In this document: in pieces, positions 1 to 9,022 of the stretch | Layout of the letters: each line of letters begins with the position of its first letter | Position numbering within the stretch: the first letter of the stretch is position 1 | Assembly (NCBI GenBank): GCA_035495815.1 | Contig: DATJFH010000081.1 | Coordinates: forward strand, 1 to 29,203 | Direction of reading: 5' to 3' | From: DATJFH01 sp035495815 | GTDB taxonomy: Bacteria > Acidobacteriota > Terriglobia > Bryobacterales > Bryobacteraceae | Length of the DNA: 29,203 bases | The notes under the pieces: generated by a model | What the model saw: the letters and a program-made list of their open reading frames with translations, nothing else | Told to the model about the DNA's origin: nothing | Database searches by the model: none | Program-made: the position numbers and the translations under genes

Positions 1-2406
1 ACCGGTGTGTCCCTGCTGACGCTGGCCATCGGGATCGGGGCCAACACCGCGGTTTTCAGCGTTGTGCAGGGAGTTCTGCTGAAGCCCCTACCCTACCCGC
101 GTCCCGACCAGCTGATCACGGTGGCGCACACGGCGCCCGGCGTCAACGTCAAGGACCTTCCCGTTTCTCCGTCCTGCTATTTCATTTATCGCGAGCAGGG
201 CCGCACGTTCGAGGACATCGGTCTTTTCGCGGGATCCACGGTGGGCGTCACCGGGCTGGCCGAGCCTGAACAGGTTCCGGCGCTCAACGTCACCGACGGC
301 GTCCTCGGGATCCTCGGCGTACGGCCGGTTCTCGGGCGGAGCCTCACCAGAAGCGACGACACGCCGGGCAGCCCGGACGTGATCCTGATTTCGCACGGCT
401 ACTGGCAGCGCAAATTCGGCGGCGGGCGGGATGTCATCGGCCGGGCGGTCACGGTGGACGGGAAGACGCGCGAGATCGTGGGCGTCCTGCCGGAGGGCTT
501 CGGTCTCTTCAACCGCACGCCCTCCATTCTTCTCCCTTTCCGGTTCGAACGGAGCAAGCTGACGCTGGGCAATTTCAGCTATCAATCCGTGGCGCGCCTC
601 AAACCGAACGTGACGATTACGCAGGCGGGCGCCGACATCAACCGGATGATCCCGACCGTTCAGTCTACTTTTGCGCCGCCGAAGGGGGCGAGCGCGAAGA
701 TGTTCGAGAACACGCGCATGGCCGCCAACCTGCGCCCGTTGAAGCAGGACGTCATCGGCGACGTCGCCACGGTGCTCTGGTTGCTGATGGGCACGATCGG
801 GATGGTGCTGCTGATCGCCTGCGCCAACGTGGCCAACCTGATGCTGGTGCGCGCCGAGGGTCGCCAGCATGAGCTCGGCATCCGGGCGGCGCTGGGGGCC
901 AGCTGGTCACGGCTGGCGGGCGAGCTGCTGCTCGAAAGCGTGACGCTCGGCGTGCTGGGGGGCGCGCTGGGTGTGGCGCTCGCTTATTGGGCGCTGCGCG
1001 CGCTGGTTGCCGCGGCTCCGGCCGGACTGCCGCGGCTGAACGAAATCTCGCTCGATCCGCCGGCGCTGCTGTTCGCCCTGGCTGTATCGCTGCTGGCAGG
1101 GGCGTTCTTCGGGGCCGTCCCGATGTTCAAGTACGCCGGACCGGCGGCGTCCGGGGCCATCCGGCATGGCGGCCGCACGGCCAGTCAAAGCCGGGAGCGG
1201 CATCGGGCCCGCAGCACGCTGGTGGTGGCGCAGGTGGCGCTGGCCCTGATCCTGCTGATCGGCGCCGGCTTGATGATCCGCACGTTCCAGGCGATGCGGA
1301 AGATCGAGCCCGGCTTCACGCGGCCCGAGCAAGTCCAGACTCTGACGATCTCCATTCCGCAGGCGATGGCGGCCGAACCCGACCAGGTGGCGCGGACCCA
1401 GCGAGCGATCCTCGAGAAGATCGCCCTGATTCCCGGGGTGGCGGAGGTATCGTTCGCCAACGGCGTACCGATGGACGGGAACAGCAGCTTCGACCCGGTG
1501 TTCGCCGAAGATCACCCCACTCCGGAGGGGAAGACTCCGCCCATTCGCCGGTACAAGTTCGCGGCGCCAGGCTTCTTTCACGCGATTGGGAATCCGCTGC
1601 TGGCCGGCCGCGACTACACCTGGAGCGAGATCGAGGCGAAGGCGCCGGTGGCCATAATCACCGAGAACGTGGCGCGCGAGTACTGGGGCAGCCCCAGGGC
1701 GGCGCTGGGCAAACGCATTCGGGAGAGCCTGAGCGGGCCGTGGCGCGAGATCGTCGGCGTGGTGGGAAACGAGCGCGACAACGGCGTGGAGCGCCCGGCG
1801 CCGACCACGGTATACTGGCCGATTCTCTGCAGCAATTTCTGGGGCCAAGGCAACTACGTGCGGCGCACCGTCACCTACGTGGTGCGCAGCAGCCGCACGG
1901 GGTCGCAGGGTTTTCTCAACGAGATTCGCCAGGCGGTCTGGTCGGCGCACTCCGATCTGCCGGTGGCCGGAGTGAGGACACTACAGGACGTCTACAGCAG
2001 GTCGATGGCCCGCACATCCTTCGCGCTGGTAATGCTCGCGATCGCGGGGGCGATGGCGATGCTGCTCGGAAGCGTGGGCATCTACGGCGTGATCTCGTAC
2101 TCGGTCTCGCAGAGGACGCGGGAAATCGGCATCCGGATGGCGCTGGGGGCGCAGCAGACAGCGCTGACGCGCATGTTCATCGGCCACGGACTCAAGCTTG
2201 CGGCGACCGGACTCGCCTTGGGACTCGGGGCCGCCTTCGCGCTCTCCCGGGGGATGTCGTCACTGCTGTTCGGGATCACGCCGGCCGACCCGCTCACGTA
2301 CGCCGGCGTGTCGATCGGACTGGCCCTGGCGGCGGCATTGGCGAGCTATTTCCCGTCACGGCGGGCGGTCGCGGTCGACCCGGTGGAAGCGCTGCGGGCT
2401 GAGTAG
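1..2406 (+). CDS. ADOP-family ABC transporter permease (5' end cut by window edge)
   Basis: This is an inner-membrane permease of the FtsX/MacB type, in the subfamily called acidobacterial duplicated orphan permease (ADOP). The frame is open from base 1, so the true start lies upstream; members usually have about 20-30 more residues before the LTLAIGIGANTAVFSV motif visible here at the start. The order is a first membrane helix, a periplasmic MacB_PCD-like domain (about residues 25-240), a three-helix FtsX unit containing LLIACANVANLMLVRAEGR and ELGIRAALGAS, a second periplasmic domain (about 430-660), and a second FtsX unit with GIYGVISYSVSQRTREIGIRMALGA. That duplicated architecture and about 800 residues is the family norm. 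No ATPase gene follows, which fits 'orphan'. The substrate is unknown; roles in export or lipoprotein handling are inferred from MacB/LolCE relatives. Confidence 0.93.
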   Translation, partial: TGVSLLTLAIGIGANTAVFSVVQGVLLKPLPYPRPDQLITVAHTAPGVNVKDLPVSPSCYFIYREQGRTFEDIGLFAGSTVGVTGLAEPEQVPALNVTDGVLGILGVRPVLGRSLTRSDDTPGSPDVILISHGYWQRKFGGGRDVIGRAVTVDGKTREIVGVLPEGFGLFNRTPSILLPFRFERSKLTLGNFSYQSVARLKPNVTITQAGADINRMIPTVQSTFAPPKGASAKMFENTRMAANLRPLKQDVIGDVATVLWLLMGTIGMVLLIACANVANLMLVRAEGRQHELGIRAALGASWSRLAGELLLESVTLGVLGGALGVALAYWALRALVAAAPAGLPRLNEISLDPPALLFALAVSLLAGAFFGAVPMFKYAGPAASGAIRHGGRTASQSRERHRARSTLVVAQVALALILLIGAGLMIRTFQAMRKIEPGFTRPEQVQTLTISIPQAMAAEPDQVARTQRAILEKIALIPGVAEVSFANGVPMDGNSSFDPVFAEDHPTPEGKTPPIRRYKFAAPGFFHAIGNPLLAGRDYTWSEIEAKAPVAIITENVAREYWGSPRAALGKRIRESLSGPWREIVGVVGNERDNGVERPAPTTVYWPILCSNFWGQGNYVRRTVTYVVRSSRTGSQGFLNEIRQAVWSAHSDLPVAGVRTLQDVYSRSMARTSFALVMLAIAGAMAMLLGSVGIYGVISYSVSQRTREIGIRMALGAQQTALTRMFIGHGLKLAATGLALGLGAAFALSRGMSSLLFGITPADPLTYAGVSIGLALAAALASYFPSRRAVAVDPVEALRAE

Positions 2407-2506
2407 GCGCGCTTTGGGCGCTCCCGAGCCGCTCACGAAACCGAATCAAGCCGGCGGTCCCACATAAACCTCAGATTGATGTATGTTGATTGAGAAACAT
2501 CCATGT

Positions 2507-2511
2507 GGAGG
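2507..2511 (+). promoter_or_regulatory. Ribosome binding site for the propeller/PHP protein
   Basis: GGAGG lies 8 bases before the ATG at 2520. It decides the start against the in-frame TTG at 2490, which has no such site and would place ten extra residues ahead of a clear signal peptide. Confidence 0.75.
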
Positions 2512-2519
2512 GCTGCATC

Positions 2520-5500
2520 ATGCGATCCGTGTTTCTGAAGTGCACGCCGTTAGCGTTGGTCATCCTCGCCGTCCTGTTTTATCCACGCCTCACGCAGTAC
2601 GCGCAGGACAACCGGCCGAAAGCGATCTCGATGCCGGACACGGTCACTTTCCGGGTGCTGCTCGGGGTGGGCGACACCGAGCCCACCGGTTGGGACGGGA
2701 GCGTGAAGCTGACCGGGGGAAATATTACCAGCATCCAGGGCTGGCGTTTCTCGGACGGGGATTCGACCGATTATAAATCCAACTGGAAGCTTTCCACGCG
2801 GCGCGTACCGCCGGCCGGAGCGCAGAAAAAGAAAGCGGGCGCCGGTCCGATGCTGGACAACGGCGTGCTGATCAGCGCCGCGCTCAGCAGCCCGCAGGCG
2901 CGCTTCGAAATCCGGACTCCGCGCGGCGGATTCGCTTTCGCGGCGCAGGAAGTTCCGATGGGGACGAGCAAAACTTTCCTCGATGGGCGGGCGAGCGTGG
3001 AGCGAACCCCTTCCGCGGTGCAGCTCACGACGTCCGCCGAGGAGCAGGATTTTCCGGCCATCGCGCAGAGCGGCGACGACGTCTACGTAGCCTACGTGGA
3101 GTTCACGCACGGCGACCGGTCGCAGGCCCGCGAAGGCATCATGCAGCAGGAGCCGAAGAGCTTCGACTTCCTGACGCGTCCGGTGGGCGGCGACCAGGTG
3201 ATGCTGCTGCACTACTCGAAATCCAGGAACCTCTGGGACCCGCCGCGGCCGGTCAGCGCCGCCAAGCAGGACGTGATGCGGGCGGCCGTTGCTGTGGACG
3301 GATCGAAGCGGATCTGGGTGTTGTGGTCGGCGAACGTCAACAGTAATTTCGATATCTACGCGTCTTCTTCCGACGGGGCTTCGATGGGCGCGAAATGGTC
3401 CGCGCCGACGCGGCTCACGACCGACGCGGGAACGGACGTGAACCCGGTGGCGGCAACCGATTCGAAAGGCCGCGTCTGGACGGCGTGGCAGGCTTTCCGC
3501 AACGGGAACCTGGAGATTCTGGCGGCCGTGCAATCGGGCGATAAGTTCAGCCCGGAGACGAAAGTTTCGTTTTCCGCGGCCAGCGATTGGGACCCGGCCA
3601 TCGCCACGGCGGCCAATGGCGAAGTGGCGGTCTCCTGGGACACGTACGACAAGGGCGATTACGACGTCTATTTCCGGAGGCTGAAATCCGAGGGCGGCGG
3701 CGTGCAGATGGATCCGCCCACGCCGGTGGCCGCAAGCCAGATGTTCGAAGCGCGCAGCTCGGCGGCCTATGACTCGAAAAACCGGCTGTGGGTAGCCTAC
3801 GAAGCGTCCGAGAAGAAGTGGGGCAAGGATTTCGGCGCTTACGAGACTACCGGGGTGGCGCTGTATCAGGGTCATAATTTAAAGATCAAATGCTTCGCCG
3901 GACGGGACGCGTTCACCAGCGCGGAAGATCTGGGCGACGCGCTGCCCGGGCCTCCGAACGCGGCGCAGCGCCGGGGCGGGAAGAAGAAGAAAGCGCAGCC
4001 TGTTTCCGACGGGATTCCGGTGAGTCCCGAAATGCCCAATCCGGCGCTGGCGGGAAGCCGGGCGCCGAGCCTGACGCCGCAGTGGGCGGCGCTGCCGCTG
4101 AACAGCTTTCCACGGCTGAGCGCGGACTCGCAGGGGACGGTGTTCCTGGCCTTCCGTTCGGTGGGCAGCCAGGCGCGCTCGCCGGTCGGCAGCACGTGGG
4201 TGGAGAATGTCTCCTACTTCAACGGCAAGGGATGGGAAGGCCCCCTGCTGGTTCCCCACAGCGACGGGCTGCTGGACGTACGACCGGCCATCGCGGCCAT
4301 CGCGCCGGGGCGGCTGCTGATGGTGACGACCACCGATCACCGGCAGTCGGGGGCGGGCGGGGGAAGAAGAAACGCGGCCACCGCGATCAACTCCGACCTC
4401 TACGCGGCGGACCTCAAAGTGGATGCCAAGGCGGTGGAAGCCCGGCTGACGCCGCTGAATGCGGAGAAGGTGGCGCCTCCCCAACCCGAAGTGAAGCCGG
4501 AGCTCGATCAGATCGCCGGCATGCGAAATTACCGGGTGACGCTCGGTTCCACGAACATGCAGATCATGCGCGGCGAGTTTCACCGGCACACCGAGATCTC
4601 CGGCGACGGGGGGCGAGACGGCCCGCTGATCGACGCCTACCGCTACATGATCGACGCCGCCTACATGGACTGGGTGGGCTGCTGCGACCACGATAACGGC
4701 GGGGGCCGCGAGTATCCGTGGTGGATCGAACAGAAGCTGACCGACGCCTACAAGCTGGGCAGCAAGTTCGTCCCCATGTTCTCCTACGAGCGGAGCGTGC
4801 GCTACCCGGAGGGGCATCGCAACGTGATCTTTGCACAGCGCGGGATCCGGCCGCTGCCGCGGCTGGAGAAGATGGACGAGAATTCGGCGCCTACGCACGC
4901 GCCGGACACCCAGATGCTTTACAAGTACCTGAAGAAGTACGACGGCATCGTGGCGTCTCACACGTCCGGCACGGACATGGGAACGGACTGGCGGGACAAC
5001 GATCCGCAGGTGGAGCCCATCGTCGAGATCTACCAGGGGGACCGCCAGAACTACGAGATGCCGGGCGCGCCCCGCTCCAATACATCGGGCGATTCCATCG
5101 GCGGATGGCGTCCTCTGGGTTTCGTCAGCCTGGCTCTGCAGAAGGGGTATAAGCTGGGGTTCCAGGCGTCGAGCGACCACATTTCGACTCACATGTCGTA
5201 CTGCAACCTGTGGGTCACCGAGCCGACGCGGAAAGGCGTTCTCGAAGCGTTCCACAAGCGGCGCATCTACGGCTCCACGGACAACATCCTGGCTGACGTG
5301 AGATGCGGGAGCCACTTCATGGGTGAAGAGTTCGGCATGGAGGGACCGCCCTCGATCGCTGTTAAGCTGCGGGGCACGGCTCCGTTCGCCAAGGTCACCA
5401 TCGTCAAGGACAACAACCTGGTGTACTCCATCGAGCCCAAAACGAAGAACGTGGATTTTGTCTGGAAGGACGGCGTCGTCGCCAAGGGGAAGACCAGCTA

Positions 5501-5573
5501 CTACTATGTCCGGGGCGAGCAGTCCGACGGAGAGCTGGTCTGGGTCAGCCCCATGTGGATCACGTTCAAGTAA
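2520..5573 (+). CDS. Exported beta-propeller protein with C-terminal PHP-like metallohydrolase domain (CehA/McbA or DUF3604-like)
   Basis: The protein has 1017 residues from the ATG at 2520. It starts with a signal peptide (MRSVFLKCTPLALVILAVLF). Residues about 170-470 and 530-640 contain repeated blades with Asp-box/BNR-like wording, for example VAVDGSKRIWVLWSA, ATDSKGRVWTAWQAF and AYDSKNRLWVAYEAS, which predicts a sialidase-like propeller. The last third resembles PHP-type hydrolases: GEFHRHTEIS has the paired histidines H688 and H690, and CCDHD has D723, H724 and D725. Later VASHTSG and QASSDHIS offer more metal ligands. RKGVLEAFHKRRIYGSTDNI matches the C-terminal signature of DUF3604/CehA-type proteins. 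A short Lys/Arg-rich linker (RRGGKKKKAQ) lies between propeller parts. The substrate cannot be named; phosphoester or carboxylic ester hydrolysis outside the cytoplasm is inference. Confidence 0.85.
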   Translation: MRSVFLKCTPLALVILAVLFYPRLTQYAQDNRPKAISMPDTVTFRVLLGVGDTEPTGWDGSVKLTGGNITSIQGWRFSDGDSTDYKSNWKLSTRRVPPAGAQKKKAGAGPMLDNGVLISAALSSPQARFEIRTPRGGFAFAAQEVPMGTSKTFLDGRASVERTPSAVQLTTSAEEQDFPAIAQSGDDVYVAYVEFTHGDRSQAREGIMQQEPKSFDFLTRPVGGDQVMLLHYSKSRNLWDPPRPVSAAKQDVMRAAVAVDGSKRIWVLWSANVNSNFDIYASSSDGASMGAKWSAPTRLTTDAGTDVNPVAATDSKGRVWTAWQAFRNGNLEILAAVQSGDKFSPETKVSFSAASDWDPAIATAANGEVAVSWDTYDKGDYDVYFRRLKSEGGGVQMDPPTPVAASQMFEARSSAAYDSKNRLWVAYEASEKKWGKDFGAYETTGVALYQGHNLKIKCFAGRDAFTSAEDLGDALPGPPNAAQRRGGKKKKAQPVSDGIPVSPEMPNPALAGSRAPSLTPQWAALPLNSFPRLSADSQGTVFLAFRSVGSQARSPVGSTWVENVSYFNGKGWEGPLLVPHSDGLLDVRPAIAAIAPGRLLMVTTTDHRQSGAGGGRRNAATAINSDLYAADLKVDAKAVEARLTPLNAEKVAPPQPEVKPELDQIAGMRNYRVTLGSTNMQIMRGEFHRHTEISGDGGRDGPLIDAYRYMIDAAYMDWVGCCDHDNGGGREYPWWIEQKLTDAYKLGSKFVPMFSYERSVRYPEGHRNVIFAQRGIRPLPRLEKMDENSAPTHAPDTQMLYKYLKKYDGIVASHTSGTDMGTDWRDNDPQVEPIVEIYQGDRQNYEMPGAPRSNTSGDSIGGWRPLGFVSLALQKGYKLGFQASSDHISTHMSYCNLWVTEPTRKGVLEAFHKRRIYGSTDNILADVRCGSHFMGEEFGMEGPPSIAVKLRGTAPFAKVTIVKDNNLVYSIEPKTKNVDFVWKDGVVAKGKTSYYYVRGEQSDGELVWVSPMWITFK

Positions 5574-5637
5574 GAGCTTTCCGGTTGGGGGGCGATATGG
5601 AAGGCAATTTGCTCCCTCTCAATCGGGGGTTCTTACC

Positions 5638-6030
5638 ATGCCAAAACGCGCATTCAAGATCTTTTTTCCAATCGCCTTGATTCTGCTGGCTTGTGGAGCT
5701 CAGGCCGCGGATCGCGATTACACTTTCGCCCGGGACGTGGTTTCTCGCGCGCAAAACGACCTCCGGCGGGCGGCCGATTTTGCCCGGCGGGGGGAAGCGA
5801 TCAAGAAGGGCGATCAGGTCGACCGTTACAGCGATGCCCAGCGGAGTCTCTCCAAATTGGACCGGAAGCTGAGCGAGGGGAAGTTCGACAAGGGCGACCT
5901 CGACGAGGCTATCGAGGACGTGAAGAAGGTGGTTGAGCACAATACGCTGTCGAGCGAGGATCGCGACGCTTTGCAAAACGACCTGAGGGAGCTGCGTTTA
6001 TTGAGGACGTCGAAAGGCAGACCCTATTGA
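5638..6030 (+). CDS. Small exported protein of unknown function
   Basis: The product has 130 residues and starts at the ATG at 5638. The first 24 residues (MPKRAFKIFFPIALILLACG then AQAA) form a signal peptide. Cleavage after AQA by signal peptidase I looks possible, but LLAC at residues 16-19 also resembles a lipobox, so it could be a lipoprotein. The mature part is very charged and probably all helical. It includes a stretch of alternating Lys/Asp/Glu around residues 55-110 (KLDRKLSEGKFDKGDLDEAI). I do not recognise a family. It follows the propeller/PHP gene by 64 bases on the same strand and may be co-transcribed. It ends 6 bases from the convergent isomerase gene. Confidence 0.75.
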   Translation: MPKRAFKIFFPIALILLACGAQAADRDYTFARDVVSRAQNDLRRAADFARRGEAIKKGDQVDRYSDAQRSLSKLDRKLSEGKFDKGDLDEAIEDVKKVVEHNTLSSEDRDALQNDLRELRLLRTSKGRPY

Positions 6031-6036
6031 GGCCGG

Positions 6037-7278
6037 CTAGACGGAGTACGTGCGCCCGCGGTGCAGTCCGAGCAGGATCTGAACGAGCCTGTGGGCGATC
6101 AGCTCGTGGAGCGTGAGCAGCTCGCGATTGGCGGCGGCGATCTGATCGGCGTCTCTTACGCCGGCGGCGCCGCCACCTGCTTTCAGGGCGTCTGTCGCTT
6201 CGCGGATGACGGCATCCGACATCACCTCACCGGCCATTTCCCAGAGCGTGATGAAGCGATCGACGGCGGAGGGGAAGCTGACGGCGAAAACGCCATGCGT
6301 GCTGGTGGTGCGCGGGGGCTTGTAGTCGAGGTTGAAGGGTCCTTCGTACCCGTGGCTGCGGAGCAGGACCAGCACATTCAGCCAGTCCAGCGGGTTGACC
6401 AGCCCGACAGCGATGTCGACGTCATGCTTGAGGCGGTAGCCGTCATTGATGTCGAAATGCCACAGCTTGCCGGCAAGTAACGCCCGGGCCAATGCCGCGC
6501 GGGGGGCAGCGCCCCACATGAGCTCGTGCAGGTACTCGGGATTGAGTCCTACCATCTCCGGGTGCGTCAGCAGGCCTGAGCCGATGAATCCCAGCATGGC
6601 GTCGCTGGTCGGCAGCAGGATTTCGGCCTGCGGCTCGAACGGCTTGGCTTCGAGGCAGTGCTTCAGCGGCGGCCGGTTCATTTCCTTGGCGATGCGCAGG
6701 TCGGCTTCGCAGGCGGCGTTGAGGGCGCCGGCGTACCAGCGCAGGGTCTCGGTTTCGTCGATAGCGCCCTGGACGTAGTATCCGAGCGACCCCGGCCAGT
6801 AAACGGCAAACCTGGCGCCGAGCTGATGGCCGATGCGGACGGTATTCTCCACGCGGAAAGCTGCGTAGTCGCGCACTTCGGGCGATTCCGCCGCCGGGCT
6901 GGCGGCCCACACAGCGTGGTAAAAAGTTTCGGTGGTCACCATCGAGCAGGCGACCTCGTTCTTTTTCAGGGCGCCGCCGATACGGCCCAGGATGTCGGCC
7001 TGCTGGTCCTTGCCGAGCGCTTCAGTCGGAATCACATCGGTGTCGTGGGTGGTCCAGTGTCCGATGCCGATACGGGCGTACTCTTCAATCACGCGCTCGA
7101 AGCCTACCGGCTCGCGGGTGGGCGCGTGGAATAACGCCTGTCCCTGGTAAGCGGCAGCCCATTGGGGGCCGGAGATGAAGTACTTGCGGCGTGTTTGCGG
7201 GCTATAAGCGCCTCCACAGGCGGTCATGAGTCTGTCGACGAGGGCTTGCTGCTGGCTGGGAGGAACCGGCTTCATCAT
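6037..7278 (-). CDS. Divergent xylose isomerase-like sugar isomerase (TIM barrel)
   Basis: This 413-residue protein aligns along its length with class I (actinobacterial) xylose isomerases, which interconvert aldoses and ketoses such as xylose/xylulose using two divalent metals. Conserved landmarks: THDTDVIP (H78, D81; catalytic His-Asp pair), the active-site Trp W161, CLEAKPFEP (E210 and K212), LNPEYLHE (E248 and H251), WHFDIND (D276), LKHDVDIAVG (D286 and D288) and NLDYKPPRT (D318). All expected metal ligands are therefore present. What differs is the usual WGGREG loop, here WPGSLG, and the poorly conserved N-terminus, which suggests a different sugar. There is no xylulokinase or sugar transporter next to it. 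Two adjacent ATG codons (7278 and 7275) can start it, and neither has a clear ribosome site. Confidence 0.85.
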   Translation of the reverse strand: MMKPVPPSQQQALVDRLMTACGGAYSPQTRRKYFISGPQWAAAYQGQALFHAPTREPVGFERVIEEYARIGIGHWTTHDTDVIPTEALGKDQQADILGRIGGALKKNEVACSMVTTETFYHAVWAASPAAESPEVRDYAAFRVENTVRIGHQLGARFAVYWPGSLGYYVQGAIDETETLRWYAGALNAACEADLRIAKEMNRPPLKHCLEAKPFEPQAEILLPTSDAMLGFIGSGLLTHPEMVGLNPEYLHELMWGAAPRAALARALLAGKLWHFDINDGYRLKHDVDIAVGLVNPLDWLNVLVLLRSHGYEGPFNLDYKPPRTTSTHGVFAVSFPSAVDRFITLWEMAGEVMSDAVIREATDALKAGGGAAGVRDADQIAAANRELLTLHELIAHRLVQILLGLHRGRTYSV

Positions 7279-7418
7279 TTCGATTAGACATCATATCGCA
7301 CCGGCGGGAGACGCACTCCGGCTAAAGGCGCCGGCCGCATTCGATGCAGTCGGGCGCACGCGGTTCGAGCGCCATCCCGGTCCGGCGGCGCTGGCGGCCG
7401 GGTTCGCGAGGAAAAGAC

Positions 7419-8012
7419 TCAGGCCGGGGCGCCGGGCTGAAGCGGCAGGCTCATCTTCTCGTACAGATCGGCCATGGCGATGCGGCAGCCGATGGAAGGG
7501 AGGTCCAGACTGTCCTCGGGCCTGGAGGCTTCGCTCAGCAGCCACCGTCCGTCCGCCTGGCGGGTGTACAAGTCGGCGTGGAGACGATCCTGGGCGACCA
7601 CAAGATATTCTCCCAGCGATTCGATCGACCGGTAGTGCTCGAACTTGCGGCCGCGGTCGTATGCCTCGGTGCTGGGCGACAGCACTTCGGCCAGGAAGGT
7701 TGGATTGAGGAGAGTGTCCCGGCAGTCATCGGCAAACTTCAGGTCGCCGCACACGGCCACGACGTCCGGGTACGTGTAAAGGCCGGTCCGGCTGACCCGA
7801 ACCCTCATGTCATGTGTATAGACATGACATGGCCGCTTCCTGAGTTGTTGAAACAGTAAGCCCGCAAGAGCCATGGAGACCACGTTGTGCTCGTGGCTGG
7901 CGCCGGACATGGCGTACATTTCGCCGGCGTAGTACTCGCTCTTTTGTCCGGCTTTGCGCTCGATTTCGAGGTACTGCTCCGGGGTCAGGAACGTGTTCGG
8001 CCGACTGGACAT
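7419..8012 (-). CDS. Uma2 family (DUF820) restriction-endonuclease-fold protein
   Basis: This is a 197-residue protein of the Uma2 family, which has a PD-(D/E)XK-like nuclease fold and is multiplied in cyanobacteria, planctomycetes and acidobacteria. Its biological role is not established. Features seen are TPEQYLEIE near the N-terminus, KSEYYAGEMYAMSGASHEHN, the candidate acidic residue D83 in YTYPDVVAV, and E109 in LAEVLSPSTEAYDRGRKFEHYR, where the nuclease fold's E-x-(K) position has Leu (EVL), as is usual in this family. I prefer the ATG at 8012, with GGGA 5 bases upstream and a family-like MSSRP start, over the upstream in-frame ATG at 8033, which adds seven residues. It stands alone and looks like a self-contained gene between the isomerase and the HEAT-repeat gene. 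Confidence 0.88.
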   Translation of the reverse strand: MSSRPNTFLTPEQYLEIERKAGQKSEYYAGEMYAMSGASHEHNVVSMALAGLLFQQLRKRPCHVYTHDMRVRVSRTGLYTYPDVVAVCGDLKFADDCRDTLLNPTFLAEVLSPSTEAYDRGRKFEHYRSIESLGEYLVVAQDRLHADLYTRQADGRWLLSEASRPEDSLDLPSIGCRIAMADLYEKMSLPLQPGAPA

Positions 8013-8048
8013 GCTATCCCATAAAGCTACCATCTACCCGAAGCCCGT

Positions 8049-8858
8049 TCAATCCGTCTTCGCTTTGTCTTTCAGGGCCGGTCTGGCCCTTTCGATCCGC
8101 ACGACCGCCGCCGCGGCCATGTAACGCGCCGGCTCGGACCGGTCGTCCACAAGGGGCTGGAGTTTGGGGAGCAGTGAGCGGTCGGCGAATCCGCCCAGCG
8201 CTTTTGCGGCGGCCACTCGCACCAGCGGACTTTTGTCATGAAGCGCATCCTCCAGGTCCTCCCGGGTCTGCGAATCCTTGTGTTGCGCGAGCAGCGTGGC
8301 GGCCAGCGCGCGCGCCGGGGCCGAGCCGTCGTGGGTCATTCCCTCCACCATTCCCATGCCGTAACCGAGCGGCCCGAAGAGAAATCCGGCGCCCTCCTTG
8401 GCCCCCATCCACGCCATCTTTCTGGGGTTGCGCAGGGTGGATCTGGCGTCCTTCACCTGCTGCTTCAGGAAACCGGGAGATTGCTTCCGCTCTCCGGCGA
8501 GGACCTGCTTGAGAACATCCCGGGCGCCACGGTCTCCCATTTCCCACAGCGCCCTGGCGGCGGTAAAGCTGACTTCGGCGGATTCATCGTCGAGAGCCGA
8601 CCGCAGGGCAGGAAGCGCGGCTCGCGATTTTCGCTCAGCCAACGCGTTCACGGCGGCCAGGCGCACGGCGGATTCCTTGTCCGACAGCGCGCCCTCCACC
8701 AGCTTGTCCGCCTGCGCGGTCCGGATGCTGCCGATCGCCGCGACCGCCTGGGCGCGCTTCGCGAAGTTCTCGTCAGCGGCTCCCTGCGTCAGTATCTCCC
8801 AGGGCGTTGCGCCCAGGAGGGTGGACGCCATGCACAACACGAGCGAGGTCGATTTCAC
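8049..8858 (-). CDS. Exported HEAT-repeat protein
   Basis: The product is a 269-residue protein with a short signal peptide (GTG start, VKSTSLVLCMASTLLGA) followed by HEAT/PBS-lyase-type helical repeats. Typical repeat wording is DKESAVRLAAVNALAE, DDESAEVSFTAARALWEMGD, DKSPLVRVAAAKALGGFAD and DRSEPARYMAAAAVVRI. A Gly-rich hydrophobic insert in the middle (GAGFLFGPLGYGMGM) interrupts the repeats. AAGGAG sits 5 bases before the GTG at 8858 and settles the start. Such proteins are scaffolds with no catalytic activity of their own, and no partner is evident. It is divergent from the alcohol dehydrogenase gene, with a 164-base shared upstream region. Confidence 0.85.
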   Translation of the reverse strand: MKSTSLVLCMASTLLGATPWEILTQGAADENFAKRAQAVAAIGSIRTAQADKLVEGALSDKESAVRLAAVNALAERKSRAALPALRSALDDESAEVSFTAARALWEMGDRGARDVLKQVLAGERKQSPGFLKQQVKDARSTLRNPRKMAWMGAKEGAGFLFGPLGYGMGMVEGMTHDGSAPARALAATLLAQHKDSQTREDLEDALHDKSPLVRVAAAKALGGFADRSLLPKLQPLVDDRSEPARYMAAAAVVRIERARPALKDKAKTD

Positions 8859-8863
8859 CTGGT

Positions 8864-8869
8864 CTCCTT
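8864..8869 (-). promoter_or_regulatory. Ribosome binding site fixing a GTG start
   Basis: On the minus strand AAGGAG lies 5 bases before the GTG at 8858. This supports GTG rather than the internal ATG nine codons later, which would cut the signal peptide in half. Confidence 0.75.
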
Positions 8870-9022
8870 TTGCTTTTGCGCGGCGCTCCGGTAATCCGGG
8901 TAGGCCAATCTCAGCCTCTTCTATTTTCCACTACGGGCCGCCCGCCGGGAACGCCGGCGATGGCTGTCCAGACGAGACTCGATACGGCAAGCGCGGAAAC
9001 CCGGGTGTTAACATCGAGCGTG

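Noticed and set aside
88..870. Minus-strand open frame opposite the first ADOP gene
   Set aside because: His/Arg-rich composition with no motif; antisense shadow of a certain coding gene.
3879..5315. Minus-strand open frame opposite the propeller/PHP gene
   Set aside because: Val/Arg/His-rich sequence without domains, entirely antisense to a well-supported gene.
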